Positions 1 through 6,979 are shown, counted from the first letter of the stretch. The stretch is DNA of 17,805 nucleotides from an uncultured Clostridia bacterium (GCA_945988915.1 CAMFTS010000015.1:1-17805), one strand, 5' to 3'. Program-made: numbers and translations. The notes: generated from the letters alone by a model not told the origin.

Positions 1-27
1 AAATAATTCCGCAACTTTTGGTTGCAA
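1..27 (-). terminator. Possible intrinsic terminator of mltG
   Basis: Just past the mltG stop, the minus strand can form a 7-bp stem (TTGCAAC with GTTGCGG, loop CAAAA) followed by AATTATTT. Two of the pairs are G-U on the minus strand and would be A-C mismatches on the plus strand, which favours a minus-strand transcript. The U-tract is poor and the window edge cuts off the context, so this is tentative. Confidence 0.35.
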
Positions 28-31
28 CGGC

Positions 32-883
32 TTATAATTCGCCGTTCTTCCACTTCTTAATATTCTTTAAATGCTCGTTATAATCTGACGCAAAAGCCGA
101 GTTGTGCGGCTCTTCGGTATCAATTATAAAATAAATATAATCTGTTTCGTCAGGCCAAAGCGCAGCGTTTATGCATGCCAGTCCGGGATTGCAAATCGGT
201 CCCGCTATGAGTCCGTCACAACGGTATCCGTTGTAGTAATATTTAAAGTGGTCAATTTGATCAGGATACTGAGTTTGAATTACGCCCGTGCAATACTTTT
301 TTGTGACATCATACTCAATTCGCATATTGCGGTCAAGCCTGTTATAAATCGTAGATGCTACGAGTGTGCGCTGTTCGTCGGTATAGGTTTCCTTTTCAAT
401 AATCGATGCGACAGTAAGAATTTCGTGAACTGAATATCCCATTTTGTCGGCTTGCTCAAGCATTGCATCGGAAAATTTCGACTGAGTGGCACTAATCATA
501 GCGTCAAGGACCTCTGTCGGATCGGTATTTTTTTCGAAACTGTATGTTGCAGGAAAAAGATAGCCCTCAAGCAAAAAACAGATATTTTCTTTTCCTTCTA
601 ACGACGAGAGAATTTCATACTTGGAAATGTCATAATTCTGTGCGGCGTCAATAAATGTGTCAGCACTGCAAACACCTTTTTCTTCAAGTCTCCACGCGAT
701 TTTTAAAAGTGTAAAGCCCTCAGGTACTGTTATTTTTACCGTATTTGATGACTGAGTATTAGTTGATTGACCGGCTTTTGTCGGAGAATCGGGATCATAA
801 ACGTCAATATCTTTTTGCCCCGAACAGGCTGCAAGTGTTGTAAGCATTATAAAACACAATAGTATTGAAAGAATTTTCTTCAT
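32..883 (-). CDS. mltG: Endolytic murein transglycosylase MltG (YceG-like), putative lipoprotein
   Basis: MltG cleaves nascent glycan strands of peptidoglycan at the outer face of the membrane and is thought to set strand length. The 283-residue protein starts with a lipoprotein-type signal (hydrophobic residues 4-18, lipobox LAAC with Cys20), a Ser/Thr-rich linker to about residue 48, then a LysM-like segment (about 50-110) and the YceG catalytic domain. The family motif SIIEKET is present, with Glu163 as the expected catalytic residue, followed by the C-terminal block around NPG (232-234) and ALWP. The family's usual QSDPT-like stretch is changed to IEYDVTKK (189-196). Most homologues have an N-terminal transmembrane helix and are longer (about 340 residues); this one seems lipid-anchored and compact. 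An AGAGG ribosome site precedes the ATG. It has its own promoter and is separated from the upstream spoIIQ-like gene by a terminator. Confidence 0.88.
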   Translation of the reverse strand: MKKILSILLCFIMLTTLAACSGQKDIDVYDPDSPTKAGQSTNTQSSNTVKITVPEGFTLLKIAWRLEEKGVCSADTFIDAAQNYDISKYEILSSLEGKENICFLLEGYLFPATYSFEKNTDPTEVLDAMISATQSKFSDAMLEQADKMGYSVHEILTVASIIEKETYTDEQRTLVASTIYNRLDRNMRIEYDVTKKYCTGVIQTQYPDQIDHFKYYYNGYRCDGLIAGPICNPGLACINAALWPDETDYIYFIIDTEEPHNSAFASDYNEHLKNIKKWKNGEL

Positions 884-912
884 AATAAACCTCTGTTAAA
901 TGTTGTGCCGCT

Positions 913-941
913 ATTATAACATTTTCCGAGTTTTTTTGCAA
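913..941 (-). promoter_or_regulatory. Sigma-A-type promoter of mltG
   Basis: On the minus strand a -35 TTGCAA (941-936) is followed after exactly 17 bases by a -10 TATAAT (918-913). The mltG ATG lies about 30 bases downstream of the -10. It sits just downstream of the spoIIQ terminator, so mltG is likely an independent vegetative unit. Confidence 0.7.
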
Positions 942-948
942 CGGTAGT

Positions 949-979
949 AAAGAAAATCGGCCGAAAACTACTCGACCGA
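949..979 (-). terminator. Intrinsic terminator of the spoIIQ-like gene
   Basis: On the minus strand TCGGTCGA (979-972) pairs with TCGGCCGA (964-957) across a 7-base loop and is followed by TTTTCTTT. One pair is G-U. It begins about 12 bases past the spoIIQ-like stop codon and insulates mltG from it. Confidence 0.8.
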
Positions 980-991
980 CTTCGTGTTCAA

Positions 992-1735
992 TTAACGAAC
1001 ATCATTTTCATTCATACCGAGAGCTATAATGGGGTTAACGGTTATACCGTCAAGTGTCGTTTCAAAATGGAGATGTACTCCGTCAGCTTTTTCAATCGGA
1101 ACTTCACTCAAGTTGCCGATTCTCTGATTTATTTTTACTTCGTCGCCGGCATTTACCGTGCTTCCTCTTCCAAGACCGCAATACCGTGCAATAAGGCCCT
1201 CTCCGTGATCAATTTCCACTACCGTTCCCCAAAGAGTATCATCATAAACATCGGTTACTATGCCGTTGTTTACTGCAATAACGGGATCACCCAGCTTGCC
1301 TGAAAAATCAATACCGTTATGGCTTCGCCAATCGTCAGTAGTTTTTGAATAAACAATTTGTGCGTCTGAATATTTTTTTAATACGGGAGAGTCAATCGGC
1401 AAAGTAAAAGCTTCTGCTCTGATTATCAATTTTTCTGCTTTTGAAGTTTTTTCTTCTGCTGTTACGGATTGTGTTGTTGATAGTTCTGAAATTGAGTCAG
1501 TTCTGTCATCAGAAATTCCGCTGACTATTTCATTCACCTTACTGTCCGCAGAAGCCTGAGTTTGAATTTGACTTGTAATATCGGCAGAAATATCAGGACT
1601 TTCATTTTGCATGGCAATATTCCTTTTGGCAGTCACATATGAAGCGGCACCAGCGATTAAAAGACAAACTGAAATGATTGCATAAAGAGAAGCTTTTTTC
1701 TTTAATTCTTGAGAATTGTTTTGTTTTTCGGACAT
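992..1735 (-). CDS. spoIIQ: SpoIIQ-like M23 metallopeptidase, membrane-anchored
   Basis: The 247-residue product has a short cytoplasmic N-terminus, one transmembrane helix (about 16-36), a low-complexity Ser/Thr/Glu-rich linker (about 42-108) and a C-terminal LytM/M23 domain. The zinc ligands look complete: H139 and D143 in HNGIDFS, and HLH at 221-223. Residues 150-205 (DPVIAVNNGIV, GTVVEIDHGEG) are typical M23 lysostaphin-fold strands. SpoIIQ is the forespore partner of SpoIIIAH in the engulfment channel; the Bacillus protein has lost a zinc ligand while clostridial versions often keep it. Architecture and size fit SpoIIQ, but a general M23 cell-wall endopeptidase cannot be excluded. The start is placed at 1735 because a GGAGGT site lies 8 bases upstream; an in-frame ATG at 1765 has no such site. 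A possible sigma-F promoter lies directly upstream. Confidence 0.72.
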   Translation of the reverse strand: MSEKQNNSQELKKKASLYAIISVCLLIAGAASYVTAKRNIAMQNESPDISADITSQIQTQASADSKVNEIVSGISDDRTDSISELSTTQSVTAEEKTSKAEKLIIRAEAFTLPIDSPVLKKYSDAQIVYSKTTDDWRSHNGIDFSGKLGDPVIAVNNGIVTDVYDDTLWGTVVEIDHGEGLIARYCGLGRGSTVNAGDEVKINQRIGNLSEVPIEKADGVHLHFETTLDGITVNPIIALGMNENDVR

Positions 1736-1753
1736 ATTTATTACCTCCGAAAT

Positions 1754-1783
1754 AATTATTCCCAAAAATTACCGAGATTATTC
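1754..1783 (-). promoter_or_regulatory. Possible sigma-F-type promoter of spoIIQ
   Basis: On the minus strand GGGAATAATT (1763-1754) fits the Bacillus sigma-F -10 consensus GGNNANAMTW at every fixed position, and GAATA (1783-1779), 15 bases upstream, is one mismatch from the -35 GYATA. The predicted start of transcription would be only a few bases before the ribosome site, giving a very short leader. AT-rich DNA makes chance matches possible. Confidence 0.4.
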
Positions 1784-1790
1784 ATATAAA

Positions 1791-1824
1791 GAAAAATGAC
1801 CGAGAAAAATCTCAGCCATTTTTC
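1791..1824 (-). terminator. Intrinsic terminator of the candidate small RNA
   Basis: This is a 14-bp stem with an ATTTTT loop, an A5 run on the 5' side and a T5CTTT run on the 3' side, all read on the minus strand. It lies about 55 bases upstream of the spoIIQ-like start, where no protein gene ends, so some untranslated minus-strand RNA probably terminates here. Confidence 0.6.
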
Positions 1825-1900
1825 CTGAATTTAGGGTTGTTTGAGGAGGGGGATAAAACTCAGCACAATGGATTGAGGACTCTATTCTGCTGAGTACAAG
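1791..1900 (-). ncRNA. Candidate small RNA or attenuator leader ending in a terminator
   Basis: The minus strand from about 1900 holds no open reading frame but has an ordered RNA design. A hairpin of ACTCAGCA (1895-1888) with TGCTGAGT (1865-1858) has a 22-base loop. A pyrimidine-rich linker follows, including CCCCCTCCTC (1852-1843). Last comes a terminator of GAAAAATGGCTGAG (1824-1811) with CTCGGTCATTTTTC (1804-1791) and a U-rich tail. The terminator has two G-U pairs on this strand that would be A-C mismatches on the other, so the minus strand is the transcribed one. The linker resembles the 16S anti-Shine-Dalgarno sequence, as in C-rich regulatory RNAs of Gram-positives. Because CTCAGC can also pair with GCTGAG in the terminator, it might instead be an attenuator upstream of spoIIQ. 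No strong promoter was found for it. Confidence 0.45.
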
Positions 1901-2013
1901 TTAAATATACACTGAAAATATGAATAAATAATGAACATAATGCAAAGAAATGTTGTATAAATAATGAAATTCACTTCTGAATATATTAAAAATAAAAAAT
2001 TTTTGAAAAATCT

Positions 2014-2046
2014 GAACAAATGTTTGCATTTTTAGAACATTTGTGC
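2014..2046 (+). promoter_or_regulatory. Two tandem SOS boxes (LexA operators) at lexA
   Basis: GAACAAATGTTT (2014-2025) and GAACATTTGTGC (2035-2046) each differ by one base from the Firmicutes LexA operator core GAAC-N4-GTTC. They start 21 bases apart, about two helical turns, so both lie on the same DNA face. The first overlaps the -35 and the second fills the spacer up to the -10, as expected for autorepression. Confidence 0.7.
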
Positions 2047-2052
2047 TATTAT
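2024..2052 (+). promoter_or_regulatory. Promoter of lexA
   Basis: TTGCAT (2024-2029) is followed after 17 bases by TATTAT (2047-2052), with a TG one base before the -10 (extended -10). The lexA start codon is about 28 bases downstream. Confidence 0.7.
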
Positions 2053-2080
2053 GTTTATGAAAAAATATCGGAGGTGTTTT

Positions 2081-2677
2081 ATGTCGGATATAAATAAGAC
2101 TCAAAAACAGATTTATGAATATCTCATGGAACGCTCGCAGGTCAGCAAGGTCCCTCCGTCAGTGCGTGAAATAGCGGCTGCCGTAGGATTAAAGTCAACT
2201 TCTTCAGTTCAGGCAAACCTTGATGCACTTGAAAGAGCAGGATATATTGAAAGAGATCCTATGCTTAAACGTTCAATCAGAGTTTGCAATGAAGCACAGG
2301 ATGATTATATGCGTGTTCCGCTTATCGGTACTGTTACAGCCGGTACACCTATCCTTGCGGTTGAACAGATTGAGGGATATATCCCTTACATTGCAAGAGG
2401 TGCTCAGGACAAACCTCTTTTTGCTCTTAAGGTAAGAGGCGAAAGTATGCTCAATGCAGGAATTTTAAGCGGGGATATTGTTATTGTAGAAAAAACACCG
2501 TCGGCACAGAATGGTGAAATGGTTGTAGCTCTTGTTGAGGATGAAGCAACAGTAAAAACCTTTTATAAGGAAAACGGGCATTTCAGACTTCAACCTGAAA
2601 ATGACGCGTATGAGCCTATCATTGTAAACGAGGTAGTCATTCTCGGCAAGGTGGTCGGACTTATCAGAAATTATTGA
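2081..2677 (+). CDS. lexA: SOS repressor LexA
   Basis: LexA represses DNA-damage genes and is inactivated by RecA-stimulated self-cleavage. The 198-residue protein has the N-terminal winged-helix DNA-binding domain (about 1-68; PPSVREIAAAVGLKSTSSVQ is the recognition region). The C-terminal S24 peptidase domain carries the Ala87-Gly88 cleavage bond in TAGTP, the nucleophile Ser122 in GESM and the general base Lys159 in ATVKT. The length is normal for the family. The start at 2081 is chosen because GGAGG lies just upstream; a longer in-frame reading from 2051 overlaps the -10. Two operator-like boxes in its own promoter indicate autoregulation. It is a single-gene unit closed by a strong bidirectional terminator. 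Confidence 0.95.
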   Translation: MSDINKTQKQIYEYLMERSQVSKVPPSVREIAAAVGLKSTSSVQANLDALERAGYIERDPMLKRSIRVCNEAQDDYMRVPLIGTVTAGTPILAVEQIEGYIPYIARGAQDKPLFALKVRGESMLNAGILSGDIVIVEKTPSAQNGEMVVALVEDEATVKTFYKENGHFRLQPENDAYEPIIVNEVVILGKVVGLIRNY

Positions 2678-2704
2678 TAATATCCTATAAGATTAAAAAC
2701 AGAA

Positions 2705-2740
2705 AAAACAGCGTCTTGCTTGATTGCAAGACGCTGTTTT
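2705..2740. terminator. Bidirectional intrinsic terminator between lexA and the radical SAM gene
   Basis: A perfect 15-bp stem (2705-2719 with 2726-2740), with GC-rich core CAGCGTCTTGC and a 6-base loop, has an A-run on the left and a T-run on the right. It can therefore end transcription from both sides. It lies between two convergent genes. Confidence 0.9.
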
Positions 2741-2755
2741 ATTTGATATCTGATT

Positions 2756-4219
2756 TTATTCGTCTGAATTCTTTGAACAGTTCTGACAGCAACCGTTGCA
2801 GCCTGAAAACTCTTTTTTACCCTCTTCTGTATCACGGTAATACTGTGTATGAGTATCCCTGTGCTTAGTAGAAGTCCATATTCTTTCAGCTTCGGGAGCC
2901 CAAGCTGATGCAAAGTCAACGCACTTGTCACAAAGCTCATCAACGCTTTCCTCGTGAATCAGGTCCGAAGAATGAGCGCCGCTTTCTTTAACCATTTTAC
3001 GAAGATACTCGGGGTTTTCAAGCATCGGGCACGGTCTTAAATGGTTATCGTTGAACGGCTGATTTTTGTAATACTGTGTAAATAGCGGAGATTTAAGAGC
3101 CTCCATAAGAGTATGCGTTCTGATATTTGTATCCGAATAGTGAATGAATACGCAAGGTTCGATATCACCGGCTGAGTTTATGTGGAAATAATTTCTGCCG
3201 CCTGCAATACAACCGCCGACATATTCGGCGTCGTTCTGGAAATCCATAACAAAAATCGGCTTGCCTGTTTTTGAATTTCTGACTTTTTTAAGCCATTTAT
3301 ACATATATTCGCGTTGCTCAGGCGTTGGAATCAATTCCTTATCGGCATCATGACCGACAGGCATATAGTTGAACATAAGCGAATATTTTGCGCCTTTTTC
3401 AATTATTATATCCATAAACTCGTCAGAGGTTACGAATTCAATATTTTTCCTTGTGTAACAAACGGAAATGCCGAAAAGACATTTATTCTTTTTAAGCAAA
3501 TCCATAGCTTCAAGTGTGCGTTTGTATGCACCTTCTCCGCGTCGCCAGTCATTTGATTCCTCAGTGCCTTCAAGACTCAATGCAAGACCGATATTTCCCG
3601 CTTCATTCATTTCTTCGCAGAATTTTTGGTCAATAAGAGTTGCGTTTGTATAGATTACGAAGCCTGCGTCCCGATTGTTTTTTGCAAGCTCAATGATATC
3701 ATTCTTTCGGATTAGCGGTTCGCCGCCTGTGAGCATATAGAAATGTGTGCCCAATTCTTTTCCCTGAGTAACGATTGATTGCATTTCTTCGTTTGAAAGA
3801 CTCTGCTTATGACCGTACTCTGCAGCCCAACAGCCCTTACATTTTAAGTTACAGGCGCTTGTGGGGTCAAAAAGTATAATAAAAGGAATGTTGCAATGAT
3901 ATTTTTCTCGGTTTTCACGGACAGCTTTTGTGCCGTAATAACCTGCATCAATGCCTAAAGACATAAGCATCTGTTCGGTAACATTTCTGTCAATATCATT
4001 GATAAGCGAAAGGCCGTAATTACGCCAGACATTATCTTTGTCGGCAACAGCAAGCTTTAGCTTTTCAAAATTTTCAGGAGGGAAAAGGCCGCTGAAAATG
4101 GAAGAAATGTTATTTGCGAGCTTTTCAAGATTTTTGTCAGGGTTTTTATCAATGTATTTCAATATCTCATGCAAAGCAAGTCTGATTGCATGCTTTTGAA
4201 CTTTATGTGACTGTGCCAT
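2756..4219 (-). CDS. Radical SAM protein with SPASM-like region and Cys-rich tail
   Basis: The 487-residue protein has a helical N-terminal stretch (1-110), then a radical SAM core starting at CNLKCKGC (Cys123, Cys127, Cys130), which binds the 4Fe-4S cluster that cleaves S-adenosylmethionine. The glycine-rich TGGEP motif follows. After the core comes an auxiliary-cluster-like part with Cys residues in DIEPCVF, RPCPM and ELCDKC. The protein ends in a striking CNGCCQNC tail (474-481). The extra Cys groups resemble SPASM/twitch enzymes that modify peptides or proteins, but no substrate peptide was found next to it. AGGAGGT precedes the ATG. A TTTACA-17-TATCAT promoter lies upstream, with an inverted repeat (CATTATT with AATAATG) at the expected transcription start. 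The specific reaction is unknown. Confidence 0.85.
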   Translation of the reverse strand: MAQSHKVQKHAIRLALHEILKYIDKNPDKNLEKLANNISSIFSGLFPPENFEKLKLAVADKDNVWRNYGLSLINDIDRNVTEQMLMSLGIDAGYYGTKAVRENREKYHCNIPFIILFDPTSACNLKCKGCWAAEYGHKQSLSNEEMQSIVTQGKELGTHFYMLTGGEPLIRKNDIIELAKNNRDAGFVIYTNATLIDQKFCEEMNEAGNIGLALSLEGTEESNDWRRGEGAYKRTLEAMDLLKKNKCLFGISVCYTRKNIEFVTSDEFMDIIIEKGAKYSLMFNYMPVGHDADKELIPTPEQREYMYKWLKKVRNSKTGKPIFVMDFQNDAEYVGGCIAGGRNYFHINSAGDIEPCVFIHYSDTNIRTHTLMEALKSPLFTQYYKNQPFNDNHLRPCPMLENPEYLRKMVKESGAHSSDLIHEESVDELCDKCVDFASAWAPEAERIWTSTKHRDTHTQYYRDTEEGKKEFSGCNGCCQNCSKNSDE

Positions 4220-4252
4220 CTGACTACCTCCTTTTAAACATTATTAAAAATA

Positions 4253-4281
4253 ATGATATCATATTTTCTTTTCTTTGTAAA
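4253..4281 (-). promoter_or_regulatory. Promoter of the radical SAM gene
   Basis: On the minus strand TTTACA (4281-4276) and TATCAT (4258-4253) are separated by 17 bases. A 7-bp inverted repeat (4239-4255) overlaps the -10 and start region and could be an operator or an early-transcript hairpin. Confidence 0.55.
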
Positions 4282-4378
4282 TGACTAAAGTTGAAATATC
4301 GGGTAAAGATTATTGAGAAAGATATTTAAAAACTATATGGTAAAATTATAATAATATATGGAAATTTTACACAGTTTG

Positions 4379-4387
4379 TGCTAAAAT
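4379..4387 (+). promoter_or_regulatory. Possible extended -10 promoter of the ymfF operon
   Basis: TGCTAAAAT fits an extended -10 element (TGNTATAAT). No good -35 is present at 17-18 bases upstream. It lies about 34 bases before the ymfF start. AT-richness of the region limits confidence. Confidence 0.35.
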
Positions 4388-4420
4388 AATTTATTATATT
4401 TTTTGTCGGAGGCATTTTCT

Positions 4421-5701
4421 ATGGTCATTGAGCCAAAAGTAAGCGAATTAGGTGAAAAACTTCGTATAGTATATGTTCCAGCATTCGATTTTAAGACATC
4501 ACAGATATCTGTATCGTTACTTGTACCGAGAACCATTAACCTTGCAGAGAATATTATTATTCCCAAATATTTAACTTATTCATCAAAAGATTATCCGAGC
4601 CCTGCCAGATTGAATGCACAGCTTGAAAATCTTTACGGAGCTGTTACGGGCGGTACTGTAATCAGACGCGGTGAAAGCAGCAAGGTGGAGCTTTCTGCTA
4701 CATGTATAAATAACAAATTCGCTCTTGACGGCGAAGATATAAGCTTCAAAACACTTGAACTTTTATTAAATCTTCTTTTCAATCCTTGTGCTGACGCAGA
4801 GAAGTTTGACAAAGAAAAGTTCGAGCTTATCAAAAGGCTTAAAATCGAAGATATCGAGAGTGAAATTAACGATAAGCGCCAGTATGCCTTTACAAGAATG
4901 ATTGAAACAATGTGCAAGGACGAAGTTTTCGGCATAACAAAGGCAGAAATTCTTGACGATTTAAAAGAATGTGATGAAGCTTCGGCATATAAAGCATGGA
5001 AAGAGCTTTTGAAAAATGCAACGGTTCAAATCAACCTTGTAGGTGCGTTTGATGAAGAAAAATCAAAGGCGCTCGTTGAAAAGTACTTTTCTACCGTTGA
5101 GCGCGCTCCTTTAGAAAATGAGACGGTTTTCGTTGAGTCGGCAGAGGATGTTACGGAAGTAACGGAAGAAATGGATATTAACCAGTCAAAGCTTGTTATC
5201 GGTTACAGAAGCGGTATGAAATCGAAAAATGACAACTTCTATGCAGAACAGATGATGGTTGATATCTTCGGCGGAGGACCGTATTCAAGACTGTTTATGA
5301 ATGTCAGGGAAAAGCTCAGCCTTTGCTATTATTGCTCGGCAAGGCTTTACCGAGAAAAAGGAATTGTTGTAATACAGTCGGGAATAGAAAAAGATAATAA
5401 GCAAAAGGCACTTGATGAAATTTCAAGACAGCTTGAAATAATGAAAAACGGTGATTTTGAAGAGAAAGATTTTATAGCGTCGAAATCTGCAATTTGCGAT
5501 TCTTTGCGAGGAGTATGTGATACACCCGACGGAATAGATGCTTTCCTTAATACTAAAATTGATGAAGAAATTATCCCTATCGAAGAGATAATCGCTAATT
5601 ACGAAAAAGTGACAAGAGAAGATATTGTCGAAGCGGCAAAAAAAATGTCTCTTGATACGGTTTATATGCTTGCCGGAAAGGAGAGTGCCTCAAATGAATA
5701 A
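4421..5701 (+). CDS. ymfF: M16 peptidase-like protein, non-catalytic YmfF family
   Basis: The 426-residue protein has two M16 (pitrilysin/insulinase-fold) halves but no HxxEH zinc motif in the N-terminal half, so it is expected to be a non-catalytic partner. Recognisable blocks are the N-terminal strand region (LRIVYVPAFDFKTSQISVSL), LENLYGAVTGG, and the C-terminal FGGGPYSRLFMNVREKLSLCYYCSAR (about 284-309), which matches the usual GxxSRLF...REK-L-Y motif of M16 C-terminal domains. The next gene encodes the HxxEH-bearing partner and overlaps it by 8 bases, so translational coupling and a heterodimer are likely. The physiological substrate of such pairs is not well defined; a related pair (AlbE/AlbF) works in subtilosin production. 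The start at 4421 is chosen for the GGAGG about 8 bases upstream. Confidence 0.85.
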   Translation: MVIEPKVSELGEKLRIVYVPAFDFKTSQISVSLLVPRTINLAENIIIPKYLTYSSKDYPSPARLNAQLENLYGAVTGGTVIRRGESSKVELSATCINNKFALDGEDISFKTLELLLNLLFNPCADAEKFDKEKFELIKRLKIEDIESEINDKRQYAFTRMIETMCKDEVFGITKAEILDDLKECDEASAYKAWKELLKNATVQINLVGAFDEEKSKALVEKYFSTVERAPLENETVFVESAEDVTEVTEEMDINQSKLVIGYRSGMKSKNDNFYAEQMMVDIFGGGPYSRLFMNVREKLSLCYYCSARLYREKGIVVIQSGIEKDNKQKALDEISRQLEIMKNGDFEEKDFIASKSAICDSLRGVCDTPDGIDAFLNTKIDEEIIPIEEIIANYEKVTREDIVEAAKKMSLDTVYMLAGKESASNE

Positions 5702-6977
5702 CATTAAAGAAATCAAATCGGAAAAGCTTCAGGAAAAATATTATGAGGTCACACATTCTTCCGGACTTAAAATGATGATTTATCCGAAAGAGAATTATTC
5801 ATCAACTTATGTAATCTTCGGAACGAGATACGGTTCAATAGATACTCACTTTAAGCTTGAGAACGACAAGGAATTCACAGCTGTACCCGAGGGAATTGCA
5901 CATTTCCTCGAACACAAGCTGTTTGAAAGTGAAGAACTTGACGCGTTTGAACGGTATGCAAAGACAGGGGCAAGTGCAAACGCTTACACTTCATTTGACA
6001 GAACCTGCTATCTTTTCAGCTGTTCAAAAAATCTTGACAAAAATCTTGAAATATTACTCGACTTTGTTACTCATCCTTATTTCACGGAAGCTACCGTGCA
6101 GAAAGAGCAGGGTATTATCGGTCAGGAAATTAAAATGACGCAGGATGAACCGTCTTGGAATTTGCTTTTTTCCTTGCTGAGGGCTATGTATAAAATACAT
6201 CCTGTCAGAATTGATATAGCAGGAACAGTCGAATCGATTTCTCATATCACGGCGGATTTACTGTATAAGTGCTACAATACTTTTTACAACTTAAGCAATA
6301 TGGCTTTTTGCGTGGTGGGCAATGTTGATGTAGATACTGTAATTAAGGTTGCCGATAAGGTGTTAAAAGAGCAGAAGCCTGTTAAGATTGAAAGAAAATT
6401 TTTCAAAGAACCTAAGGAGGTTAACGAAAAATACACGGAAAACAGACTTCCTGTTGCCTCTCCTATTTTTGCACTCGGATTTAAGGAAAATATTTCAACT
6501 CCCGAAAGAAGCAACAGAGAAATAATCGAAAGCAGTATTCTTTTGGATATTGTCTGCGGTAAGACTTCTGCACTTTACAATGAAATGCTTGAGTCCGGTC
6601 TTATTAATTCTTCTTTTGAATTTGAATACTTCTTCGGATACGGTTATTCTGCCGCTATATTTACAGGAGAAAGCAATAAGGCGGAAGAAGTAAAGGAAAA
6701 GCTCATTGACAGAATTAAAGAGCTTCAGAAAAACGGAATTGATGAAGCTGATTTTGAGAGAGTCAGACGCAAGCTTTACGGCAGAGCAATTATGGCATAC
6801 AATGACATAGATGAAATTGCAAATAATATGATTGCCTCTGAATTTGCAGGTGAATGTGTATTCGATGATATTGAAATTCTCGGAACGCTTACTCTTGAAG
6901 AGCTTAACAACAGGCTTAAAGAATCAATCGACACAGAGTGCTGCTCTTTGTCGGTAATAAAACCCGAAGGAGACTGA
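5694..6977 (+). CDS. ymfH: Zinc-dependent M16 peptidase, YmfH family
   Basis: The 427-residue protein carries the inverted zinc motif HFLEH (His70, Glu73 catalytic base, His74). The third ligand is probably Glu146 in GQEI, about 72 residues later, as in active M16 enzymes. A C-terminal M16 domain follows. The ATG at 5694 lies inside the end of ymfF (ATGAATAA) and has AAAGGAG upstream; longer in-frame readings lack a ribosome site. It is likely the catalytic half of a YmfF-YmfH complex acting on peptides. It sits second in the ymfF-ymfH-lgt-folD operon, with only 2 bases between its stop and the next start codon. Confidence 0.9.
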   Translation: MNNIKEIKSEKLQEKYYEVTHSSGLKMMIYPKENYSSTYVIFGTRYGSIDTHFKLENDKEFTAVPEGIAHFLEHKLFESEELDAFERYAKTGASANAYTSFDRTCYLFSCSKNLDKNLEILLDFVTHPYFTEATVQKEQGIIGQEIKMTQDEPSWNLLFSLLRAMYKIHPVRIDIAGTVESISHITADLLYKCYNTFYNLSNMAFCVVGNVDVDTVIKVADKVLKEQKPVKIERKFFKEPKEVNEKYTENRLPVASPIFALGFKENISTPERSNREIIESSILLDIVCGKTSALYNEMLESGLINSSFEFEYFFGYGYSAAIFTGESNKAEEVKEKLIDRIKELQKNGIDEADFERVRRKLYGRAIMAYNDIDEIANNMIASEFAGECVFDDIEILGTLTLEELNNRLKESIDTECCSLSVIKPEGD

Positions 6978-6979
6978 TT

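Noticed and set aside
1843..1890. Plus-strand GAGGAGGGGG followed by ATG at 1869, looking like a small-protein start
   Set aside because: The frame stops after two codons (ATG GAT TGA); the G-run is better explained as the complement of the C-rich linker on the minus strand.
1901..2104. Minus-strand 67-residue open reading over the lexA promoter
   Set aside because: Composition is that of AT-rich non-coding DNA, it has no ribosome site and it overlaps the lexA promoter and start.
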